The notes under the pieces were generated by a model. That model was not told the origin of the DNA and did no database searches. It saw nothing but the letters and a program-made list of their open reading frames with translations. A program made the position numbers and the translations under genes. A stretch of DNA of 40,542 nt from CAYXST01 sp964472495. GTDB lineage: Bacteria; Patescibacteriota; Minisyncoccia; Portnoybacterales; UBA2143. Shown one piece after another: positions 14,594-22,137 of this stretch; within the stretch, counting starts at the first letter, position 1; every line of letters begins with the position of its first letter. The stretch spans positions 1 to 40,542 of the forward strand of contig CAYYLD010000004.1 of the NCBI GenBank assembly GCA_964472495.1. The letters are read 5' to 3'.

Positions 14594-17500
14594 ATGTCTC
14601 AAAAAGCCCGCTCCCGGCCCCGGAATAAATTTGAGGCTGGACAACTAAATTTCGAGTTGCCTGATTTAATTGAAATTCAAAAAAAATCCTACCAGTGGTT
14701 TTGGGAAAAAGGTTTACGAGAACTTTTTGATGAGATTTCACCGATTACTCCCTGGGGGAATAAGGACTTAGAACTTTATTTTTTAGATTATTACTTGGAC
14801 GAGCCAAAGTATAGTGAGCTCGAAGCCAAAGCTCATAATGTTTCCTATGAGGCGCCTTTGCATTGTCAGGTCAAATTAGTTAATAAAAAAACCAAAGAAG
14901 AGGCGGAACAAGATATTTTCTTGGGCGATTTTCCTCTGATGACCCAACGGGGTACTTTTGTTGTTAATGCCGTTGAACGAGTAGTTATTTCTCAATTGAT
15001 TAGGTCATCAGGGGTATTTTTTACGGCTCAATTTTCGAGAGGCCAACAGCTTTTTGGGGCCAAAATTATTCCTAATCGTGGCGCTTGGTTAGAATTTGAA
15101 ACCGATTCTGAAAAGGTGATTGGAGTCAAAATCGACCGCAAAAGAAAAGTGCCGGTCACGGCTCTTTTACGGGCCTTGGCTGCTTTAGAAGAGCCGACTA
15201 GACCTGATTTAACTGACGAGCAAATCAAGAATTTATTTGACCAAGCCAACACGGGTCAAATTGACTATTTGGAAGCTACTTTTAAGAAAGACCCTTCTCG
15301 GACAATCGGCGAGGCCTTTGTTGAAATTTATAAACGGATTCGACCTGGTGATTTAGCTACTGAAGATAATGCCCGTTCTTTTATTGAGGCAATGCTTTCT
15401 TTTGAACGTTATGATTTAGGCGAAGTTGGCCGTTGGAAAATGGAGCAGCGTTTGGCCGAAATAAAAGGCGGAAAACCAAAGCATAAGAATTCCGCCAGAG
15501 GGGGGCCCGCTTTTGGCGAAAAATTGAAGAAGAAGCCAGAGTCAATAGTTAAAAAAGAGAGGGTATTACATTTTGAAGATTTAGTCGCTATTATCAAAGA
15601 GATTGTTCGGCTGAATAATACTCCTCTGGCCAGGCCGGATGACATTGACCATTTAGGCAATCGTCGGGTGAGAACCCTGGGCGAGTTACTCCAGAATAGA
15701 TTAAGAGTTGGTTTGGCTCGGACAGAAAGAATTATTCGCGACCGGATGTCTACTTTGGAGTTAGTTGGCTTAGTGCCCGGTCAATTAATTAACGCCCGGC
15801 CTTTCATGGCCTCCATTAGAGAATTCTTCACTTCTTCCCAGCTCTCTCAATTTATGGACCAAATTAATCCCTTGGCCGAATTAGAGCACAAGCGTCGTCT
15901 GTCAGCTATGGGGCCGGGCGGCTTGACCCGGGAACGGGCCGGTTTTGAAGTACGCGATGTCCATTCCAGTCACTACGGCCGCATTTGTCCGATTGAGACG
16001 CCCGAAGGTCCTAATATTGGTTTGGTCGGCCACCTAGCCAGTTGCGCCCGATTAAATGATTATGGATTTATGGAAACGCCTTATCGCCGGGTCAAAAAGG
16101 GTCGGCTGACTAATGAAATTGTTTATCTTAATGCCTCCGAAGAAGAAAAGTACAATATTGCTCATGCCAGTGTGGCCATTGATAAAAAAGGTTATCTTTT
16201 AGACAAGGAGGTGGAAGCCAGAATTCAGAGTCAGCCCGGCTCAATCGAACGTTCCAAGGTTGATTTTATTGACGTCTTGCCTCAGCAGCCAATCAGTATC
16301 GCTACTTCTTTAATTCCTTTCTTGGAACACGATGACAGCAACCGGGCTTTGATGGGTTCAAATATGCAACGTCAGGCCGTAGCCTGCATTAAGCCGAAAG
16401 CCCCCTTGGTCGGAACCGGTATTGAAGAAAAAGCAGCCCAGGATTCAGGCCAGTTAGTTATTGCTCAGGAGGATGGTCGGGTCAAAGAGGTTGATGCTAA
16501 CCATATTGTCATTCTGAGTCGAGCAAAACGAGGCGAAGAACCCCAAGCGAATATTACAGAGCTTTTTGGGCAAAGCCCCTCCTCAAGCAGGACAAACAAA
16601 TCTCGGGGTGACAAGGATAGACGGAAGGTCTATCCGCTCCGTTCTTTTGTTCGGACTAATCAATATACTTGTATCTCTCAACATCCCTTAGCTAAAAAAG
16701 GTCAGTCAGTCAAAAAGGGGGATGTCTTGGCTGATGGAGCGGCTACTGAACAAGGGAAATTAGCTTTAGGCCAGAATCTCTTGGTTGCTTTTATGTCTTG
16801 GCGAGGTAATAACTTTGAAGATGCCATTATTCTTTCAGAAAGATTAGTCAAGAAGGACCTTTTTACTTCTATCCATATTGAGAGTTTTACCTGCGACGTT
16901 CGGGAGACCAAGTTGGGACCGGAAGTAACTACGCCGGATATTCCTAATGTCGGTGAAGAACGTCTTAAAGATTTAGATGAAGAGGGGATTGTTCGGATTG
17001 GCGCCGAAGTTGGTCCCAATGACATTTTAGTCGGTAAAATTTCTCCTAAGGGAGAAACAGATTTGACCTCCGAGGAAAGGTTGCTCCAGGCCATTTTTGG
17101 CGAGAAAGCCCGTGATGTTAAGGACACTTCCTTGAGAATGTCTCATGGTAAGCGCGGCCGGGTGGTCGGTATTCAAATATTTTCTCGGGACAAAGGCGAT
17201 AAACTGCTCACCGGCGTAATTAAAAGCATTCAGGTGGAGGTGGCTCAATTGCGTAAAGTTTCAGTAGGTGACAAGCTGGCTGGTCGGCACGGCAATAAGG
17301 GAGTTATTTCCAGAATTCTGCCCGAAGAGGACATGCCTTATTTGGCTAACGGTCAGCCGGTTGATATTATTCTTAATCCGTTGGGAGTAGCCTCCCGAAT
17401 GAACATCGGCCAGATTTTGGAAACTCATTTAGGTTGGGCCGCTCACAGCTTGGGCGAAAAAATGATTAGCCCGGCTTTGGCCGGTCTTAACGAAGAAGAA

Positions 17501-17947
17501 ATTAAGGAGGAATTGAGGAGAGCCGGTTTGCCCGAAAATGGCCAAGTTATTTTGTATGATGGTCGCAGTGGCGAACCTTTTGAGCACCCGATTACCGTCG
17601 GCTATATTTATATGATGAAATTGCTCCACTTGGTTGAGGATAAGATTCACATGCGTTCAGTCGGGCCTTACTCGCTGATTACCCAGCAGCCTTTAGGGGG
17701 CAAAGCTCAATTTGGCGGTCAGCGTTTTGGCGAAATGGAAGTTTGGGCCTTGGAAGGATATGGAGCCGCCCATACTCTTCAGGAAATGCTGACCATTAAA
17801 TCAGATGATATTACCGGCCGGGCTAATGCTTATGACGCTATTATTCGGGGCAAGCCCATTCAGGCGCCCAATGTCCCGGCCTCCTTTAATGTTTTGCTTA
17901 ATGAACTCAAAGCCCTCGGCTTGAGCGTGGAATTAGTCGAAAAGTAA
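14594..17947 (+). CDS. rpoB: RNA polymerase subunit beta
   Basis: The protein has 1117 residues, compact beside the ~1340 of E. coli. It forms the RNA polymerase core with the rpoC product. Canonical landmarks include the N-terminal LIEIQKKSYQWF, DDIDHLGNRRVR, the rifampicin region SQLSQFMDQINPLAELEHKRRLS, ERAGFEVRDVHSSHYGRICP, ETPEGPNIGL, the NFEDAI segment, GDKLAGRHGNKG and the C-terminal GGQRFGEMEVWALE. Two stretches not expected in the family coincide with palindromic DNA: one around 15493-15518, inside the Lys-rich insert before HFEDLVAI, and one at 16507-16613, before KVYPLRSFVRTNQ. Both stay in frame. It is separated from rpoC by a palindrome cluster; no ribosomal protein genes stand upstream. 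Confidence 0.98.
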   Translation: MSQKARSRPRNKFEAGQLNFELPDLIEIQKKSYQWFWEKGLRELFDEISPITPWGNKDLELYFLDYYLDEPKYSELEAKAHNVSYEAPLHCQVKLVNKKTKEEAEQDIFLGDFPLMTQRGTFVVNAVERVVISQLIRSSGVFFTAQFSRGQQLFGAKIIPNRGAWLEFETDSEKVIGVKIDRKRKVPVTALLRALAALEEPTRPDLTDEQIKNLFDQANTGQIDYLEATFKKDPSRTIGEAFVEIYKRIRPGDLATEDNARSFIEAMLSFERYDLGEVGRWKMEQRLAEIKGGKPKHKNSARGGPAFGEKLKKKPESIVKKERVLHFEDLVAIIKEIVRLNNTPLARPDDIDHLGNRRVRTLGELLQNRLRVGLARTERIIRDRMSTLELVGLVPGQLINARPFMASIREFFTSSQLSQFMDQINPLAELEHKRRLSAMGPGGLTRERAGFEVRDVHSSHYGRICPIETPEGPNIGLVGHLASCARLNDYGFMETPYRRVKKGRLTNEIVYLNASEEEKYNIAHASVAIDKKGYLLDKEVEARIQSQPGSIERSKVDFIDVLPQQPISIATSLIPFLEHDDSNRALMGSNMQRQAVACIKPKAPLVGTGIEEKAAQDSGQLVIAQEDGRVKEVDANHIVILSRAKRGEEPQANITELFGQSPSSSRTNKSRGDKDRRKVYPLRSFVRTNQYTCISQHPLAKKGQSVKKGDVLADGAATEQGKLALGQNLLVAFMSWRGNNFEDAIILSERLVKKDLFTSIHIESFTCDVRETKLGPEVTTPDIPNVGEERLKDLDEEGIVRIGAEVGPNDILVGKISPKGETDLTSEERLLQAIFGEKARDVKDTSLRMSHGKRGRVVGIQIFSRDKGDKLLTGVIKSIQVEVAQLRKVSVGDKLAGRHGNKGVISRILPEEDMPYLANGQPVDIILNPLGVASRMNIGQILETHLGWAAHSLGEKMISPALAGLNEEEIKEELRRAGLPENGQVILYDGRSGEPFEHPITVGYIYMMKLLHLVEDKIHMRSVGPYSLITQQPLGGKAQFGGQRFGEMEVWALEGYGAAHTLQEMLTIKSDDITGRANAYDAIIRGKPIQAPNVPASFNVLLNELKALGLSVELVEK
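15493..15518. repeat. Family D palindrome inside rpoB
   Basis: A 26-bp imperfect palindrome (CGCCAGAGG...CTTTTGGCG) sits in an extra Lys-rich segment of RpoB and is read as SARGGPAFGEK. The ftsK start region carries the related copy, read in the same frame as SARGRSAFGGK. Confidence 0.6.
16507..16613. repeat. Palindromic element (TGTCATTCTGAG...CTCGGGGTGACA) inserted in rpoB
   Basis: The outer arms TGTCATTCTGAG and CTCGGGGTGACA are inverted with G/T-type mismatches. The left arm continues with the GAGTCGAGCAAAACGAGGCGAAGAA form of a very widespread bacterial repeat. The element adds about 35 residues between VILS and KVYPL of RpoB without breaking the frame. Confidence 0.6.
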
Positions 17948-17984
17948 TCTCTGAGCGATGATCCGGATGTCACTCCGGGTCACT

Positions 17985-18054
17985 CACTCCGGGGCGTCCC
18001 TTTTTATGACACCCTTTTCAAAAAGGGTGTCATAAAAAGGGACGCCCCGGAGTG
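17985..18054. repeat. Family A palindrome after rpoB, perfect 34-bp arms
   Basis: 17985-18018 and 18021-18054 are exact reverse complements with a 2-base loop. A further half copy (GGGACGCCCCGC) follows at 18057-18068, and a degraded A/B mixture reaches about 18152. There is no T-run after the stem, so it is not a standard terminator, though it may still end or stabilise the rpoB message. Confidence 0.85.
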
Positions 18055-18177
18055 AAGGGACGCCCCGCTAACCCGCTAACGTCCGAGATTCCGCGCTCTC
18101 TGTGTGGTCGAGGGGGCGACCCTTTAAAGAATGTAGCAAAAAGGGACGCCCGAGACTACTCTTAATTTATTTTGTCT

Positions 18178-21100
18178 ATGTCCATTAAAGTATCAGATTT
18201 TAAATCAATTATCCTCAAGCTGGCTTCGCCGGAGGAAATTTTGAATTGGTCGCATGGCGAAGTAACCAAGCCGGAGACGATTAATTACCGAACTCAGCGG
18301 GCCGAAAAGGACGGTTTATTTTGTCAGAAGATTTTTGGTCCGGAGAAGGACTGGGAATGCGCTTGCGGCAAGTACAGGCGTATCCGCTATAAGGGCGTTG
18401 TCTGCGATAAGTGCGGTGTGGAAGTGACCCGAGCGGCCGTTCGCCGGGAAAGAATGGGTCATATTTCCTTGGCTGTTCCTGTTTCCCATATTTGGTTTCT
18501 GCGTGGCGTTCCTTCAAAAATGGGTCTGGTCTTAGACCGGTCCATTCAGGATTTGGAAAAAATTATTTACTTTGCCGGCTATATCATTACCAAAATCAAC
18601 GAGGAAGAGAGAAGTAAGGTCATTGAGGCGATTAAAAAAGAGTATAAGAAAAAACTAAAAACTAAAAACGAAAAGGGGAAATCATTAACTGTCGCTGAAA
18701 AAATATCCCTAAAAGAACAGCGCGACCGAGCCATTCGAGGAGTCAGAGGATTTTACTTATACGAGATACTTTCAGAAATAGAGTATCGGGATTTGAGTTT
18801 GAAATACGGACAGGTTTTTGAAGCCGGGACCGGAGCAGAAACCTTGAGGAGGATTTTTGAGGAGGTTAATTTGGAGGCCTTAGTTAAACAACTAAGCGAC
18901 CAAGCCAAAAAAGCGGGGCCAGTTTTGAAAAAGAAAATTTTTAAGCGGTTGCGTTTAATCGAGGGATTAATCAGGGCCAAAATTAGACCGGAATGGATGT
19001 TTTTGACTGCTCTGCCGGTTTTGCCGCCTGATTTGCGGCCGATGGTTCAATTGGATGGCGGTCGTTATGCCACTTCTGATGTCAATGATTTATATCGCCG
19101 AGTAATTAACCGGAATAACCGGCTTAAGCGGCTTTTGGAATTAAAAGCGCCGGAAGTTATCTGTCGTAACGAAAAAAGAATGCTTCAGGAAGCGGTTGAT
19201 GCTTTGATTGACAACGGCAGTCGACGCGGCCAGGTGATGGTCGCTGCCTCAACCGGTCAGAAAAGAGTCCTCAAATCTTTGGCTGATATGCTCAAAGGGA
19301 AACAGGGCCGCTTTAGACAGAATCTTTTGGGTAAGCGGGTGGATTATTCCGGCCGTTCGGTTATTGTCGTTGGTCCGGAATTAAAACTTCATCAGTGCGG
19401 CTTGCCCAAGCATATGGCCTTGGAACTTTTTAAACCCTTCGTTATTAACAAATTGGTGGAGATTGGTTTAGCTCACAATGTCCGGGGGGCCGGTCGTTTG
19501 ATTGAAGAGGAGACCGATGAGGTTTGGAGCATTTTGGAGGAAGTTATTCAAAAGCGTTATGTTCTGTTAAACCGGGCGCCGACCCTGCACCGTTTGGGCA
19601 TTCAGGCCTTTCAGCCGGTTTTAATTGAAGGAAACGCTATTCAAATCCATCCAATTGTCTGTCGGGCTTTTAATGCCGATTTCGACGGCGACCAGATGGC
19701 TGTCCATTTGCCTTTGAGTAAAAACGCCCAAGTCGAAGCCAAAAAGATAATGCTTTCGGCGGACAATCTGCTTAAGCCGGCTACCGGCGAGCCGGTGGCC
19801 ATTCCCACTCAAGATATGGTCCTCGGATGTTATTGGATGACCAAAATTGAAGAAGGGCTTAGAGGCGAAGGAAAGATATTCGCCAATTCCGAAGAAGCTC
19901 TTTTAGCTAAACATTTTAATCAGGTACATCTGAAGGCTAAAGTAAAAATAAGATTAGCTGATAGTAATGAATTGGTTGAAACTTCGGTCGGCCGGATTAT
20001 CTTTAACGAACCCTTGCCTCCGGAAACGGGCTTTATCAATAAGACAATGAACTCTCGGGAATTGCGCAAATTGGTTTCTCAATTAATTGACCAGTGTGGC
20101 ATTAAAAAAACAGCTTTAGTTTTAGACAGGATTAAGAGAATGGGATTTAAATATGCTTCCGATTCAGGCATCAGTTGGGGGATGAACGATTTACAGATTC
20201 CGGCCGAGAAAAAAAACTGGCTTAAGAAAGCCATCAATCAGGTGGACTTAATCAGGAAGCAATACGAGGAAGGTTTGCTGACTGATTTGGAAAGAAAATC
20301 GCGGATTATTGAAACTTGGCTTAATCTGACCGAGAAAATAGCTCAGCGGAGCAGAGAAGTCTTGGATAAAAAAGGTTCTATTTTTAATATTTTTGATTCC
20401 GGTTCACGAGGTTCTTGGGGTGCCCTGACTCAGATGACCGGTATGAAGGGATTGGTCGTTAATCCGGCCGGCGAGACCATTGAACTGCCGATTAAAAATT
20501 CCTACAAGGAGGGTTTTAACGTTCTGGAATATTTTATTTCTACTCACGGCGGCCGGAAAGGAATGGCCGATACCGCTCTCAAAACGGCCACGGCTGGCTA
20601 TTTGACCCGACGCTTGATTGACGTTTGTCAGGAGATAGTTGTCCGTCACGATGATTGCGGCGATAACAAAGGAATTTATATTTATCGAGCAGACGAAAAG
20701 GATATGGGTAATTCTCTGGCTTCTCGAATTGTCGGCCGAGTGTCTTTAGAGACTATTAAATCTTCCCCGAGCGAAGCGAAGCGAGTCGAGGGGGCTAAAA
20801 GGAACAAACCTTCGACTCGCTCCGCTCGCTCAGGCAGTAAAAAAGAAGAAATCCTGGTTAGAAAAGGACAATTAATTGATAAGGAAACCGCTCAAAGAAT
20901 AGACGAGGCCGGCCTTGATAAGATTAGAGTCAGGTCGGTCATCTCTTGTCAGGCAACTGACGGTATTTGCCAAAAATGTTACGGCTATGATTTAGGCAGA
21001 AATGAGTTGGTCAAGTTAGGCGAGGCGGTTGGTATTGTTACCGCTCAGGCCATTGGCGAGCCGGGCACCCAATTGACCTTGCGCACCTTCCATACTGGCG

Positions 21101-21873
21101 GCGTGGCTGGCGGTCAGGATATTACCCAGGGATTACCCAGGGTAGAGGAAATTTTTGAAGTTAGACCGCCTAAAGGAAGGGCCGTTATTTCAGAAGTTGA
21201 TGGTCGGGTTAAAAAAGTAGTCAAAAAAGGCAGACAGACTACTGTTCAGATAGAGCCCTCAGAAGATAAGAAAAAGCCTGCCAAGGACAGGTCTTCACTA
21301 AAGGGCGGACAGGCTGCCTCTGGCGGAAAATTATTGGAATATAGTGTGCCGGCCGGTCTGGCTCTTTGGGTTGGCCAAGGTGAATTAGTCGCCACCGGTC
21401 AGCAGCTAACCGAAGGACATGTTGATTTAAGGGAATTATACAAAGTAGCTGACCAGGAAGCTGTCCAACGTTATATCGTCAAAGAGGTCCAACAGATTTA
21501 TACTTTTGCCGGCGAAAATATTGATGACAAGCATATCGAGATGATTGTTCGTCAAATGTTTTCCAGAATCAGGGTAAAAGACCCCGGCTCAACTAATTTT
21601 TTGTCTGACCAGGTAGTCGAGAAAGGGCAATTCCAGCTAGCCAATGCTAATTTGACTAAGAAGGGTAAGCCGGCTACCGGTCAATCTTTACTTTTAGGAA
21701 TTACTAAAGTTTCTTTAACTACCGATAGTTTCCTTTCAGCGGCTTCTTTCCAAGAGACGGCCCGCGTTCTGATTGACGCCAGTATTCAAGGCAAAGAGGA
21801 TAAGCTGCGGGGATTGAAAGAAAATGTAATTATTGGTAAACTAATACCAGCTGGCACCGGTTTCCAGAAGTAG
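18178..21873 (+). CDS. rpoC: RNA polymerase subunit beta'
   Basis: The protein has 1231 residues from the ATG at 18178; a TTG two codons upstream is possible. It provides the catalytic half of RNA polymerase. Visible landmarks are the N-terminal zinc site CACGKYRRIRYKGVVCDKCG, the RQNLLGKRVDYSGRSVIVVGP region, RAPTLHRLGIQAF, the Mg-binding NADFDGDQM, the bridge-helix and trigger-loop region (EYFISTHGGRKGMADTALK, shown in part by its key residues), the second zinc site with CQATDGICQKCYG, and GEPGTQLTLRTFHTGG. An extra ~28 residues between SLETIK and EEILVRKGQ match an inserted palindrome (20766-20834), and a second one lies near 21275-21330. A palindrome cluster separates it from rpoB. Confidence 0.98.
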   Translation: MSIKVSDFKSIILKLASPEEILNWSHGEVTKPETINYRTQRAEKDGLFCQKIFGPEKDWECACGKYRRIRYKGVVCDKCGVEVTRAAVRRERMGHISLAVPVSHIWFLRGVPSKMGLVLDRSIQDLEKIIYFAGYIITKINEEERSKVIEAIKKEYKKKLKTKNEKGKSLTVAEKISLKEQRDRAIRGVRGFYLYEILSEIEYRDLSLKYGQVFEAGTGAETLRRIFEEVNLEALVKQLSDQAKKAGPVLKKKIFKRLRLIEGLIRAKIRPEWMFLTALPVLPPDLRPMVQLDGGRYATSDVNDLYRRVINRNNRLKRLLELKAPEVICRNEKRMLQEAVDALIDNGSRRGQVMVAASTGQKRVLKSLADMLKGKQGRFRQNLLGKRVDYSGRSVIVVGPELKLHQCGLPKHMALELFKPFVINKLVEIGLAHNVRGAGRLIEEETDEVWSILEEVIQKRYVLLNRAPTLHRLGIQAFQPVLIEGNAIQIHPIVCRAFNADFDGDQMAVHLPLSKNAQVEAKKIMLSADNLLKPATGEPVAIPTQDMVLGCYWMTKIEEGLRGEGKIFANSEEALLAKHFNQVHLKAKVKIRLADSNELVETSVGRIIFNEPLPPETGFINKTMNSRELRKLVSQLIDQCGIKKTALVLDRIKRMGFKYASDSGISWGMNDLQIPAEKKNWLKKAINQVDLIRKQYEEGLLTDLERKSRIIETWLNLTEKIAQRSREVLDKKGSIFNIFDSGSRGSWGALTQMTGMKGLVVNPAGETIELPIKNSYKEGFNVLEYFISTHGGRKGMADTALKTATAGYLTRRLIDVCQEIVVRHDDCGDNKGIYIYRADEKDMGNSLASRIVGRVSLETIKSSPSEAKRVEGAKRNKPSTRSARSGSKKEEILVRKGQLIDKETAQRIDEAGLDKIRVRSVISCQATDGICQKCYGYDLGRNELVKLGEAVGIVTAQAIGEPGTQLTLRTFHTGGVAGGQDITQGLPRVEEIFEVRPPKGRAVISEVDGRVKKVVKKGRQTTVQIEPSEDKKKPAKDRSSLKGGQAASGGKLLEYSVPAGLALWVGQGELVATGQQLTEGHVDLRELYKVADQEAVQRYIVKEVQQIYTFAGENIDDKHIEMIVRQMFSRIRVKDPGSTNFLSDQVVEKGQFQLANANLTKKGKPATGQSLLLGITKVSLTTDSFLSAASFQETARVLIDASIQGKEDKLRGLKENVIIGKLIPAGTGFQK
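20766..20834. repeat. Family C palindrome inserted in frame in rpoC
   Basis: Arms 20766-20793 (CCCGAGCGAAGCG...) and 20809-20834 (...CGCTCGCTCAGG) are inverted copies with a one-base offset, enclosing a 15-base loop. The element is 69 bp (23 codons), read as PSEAKRVEGA...KPSTRSARSG. The same family lies in ychF with PSTR in the same frame. Confidence 0.75.
21275..21330. repeat. Degraded family D-like inverted repeat in rpoC
   Basis: AGCCTGCC (near 21275) faces GGCGGACAGGCT (21304-21315), followed by GCCTCTGGCGGAAAA, which matches the right arm of the ftsK copy and is read in the same frame (AASGGK beside SAFGGK). The left part is weakly conserved. Confidence 0.4.
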
Positions 21874-21990
21874 CTTTTGCCGGCATCATTCTGTATCTTA
21901 GTATTCGAGGGTATTCTTTTTCGCTAGAAGAGTTGCCATTGAGGGTTACGCTTTTTGTCTAAGGGCGTACACCTCTAATAAGACATTCTT

Positions 21991-22133
21991 TAAAGGGTCG
22001 TCTTTTTGGACACATCCTCGCTTCGCGAGGGCGTGATCCAAAAGGGCAACCCTTAATAGACATAGAGGGTTGGTCCTCTCGACCGTGTCCTTTGCTTCGC
22101 AGAGGGCGTGGAATCTCGAGGGCAACCCTCTAG
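21991..22133. repeat. Two tandem family B palindromes between rpoC and ftsK
   Basis: 21991-22054 is a hairpin with arms AAGGGTCGTC.../...GGGCAACCCTT and an inner stem around TCGCTTCGCGA. 22073-22133 is a diverged second copy (GTGTCC...GGGCGTGG...GGGCAACCCT). They occupy most of the spacer, and the second supplies a misleading GTG upstream of ftsK. Confidence 0.7.
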
Positions 22134-22137
22134 ATCT

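Noticed and set aside
17985..18054. Rho-independent terminator of rpoB
   Set aside because: The stem is long but no T-run follows, and the same element occurs in unrelated positions. Treated as a repeat.
22108..22137. GTG at 22108 as the ftsK start
   Set aside because: These codons lie inside a family B palindrome; the GTG at 22138 avoids it.
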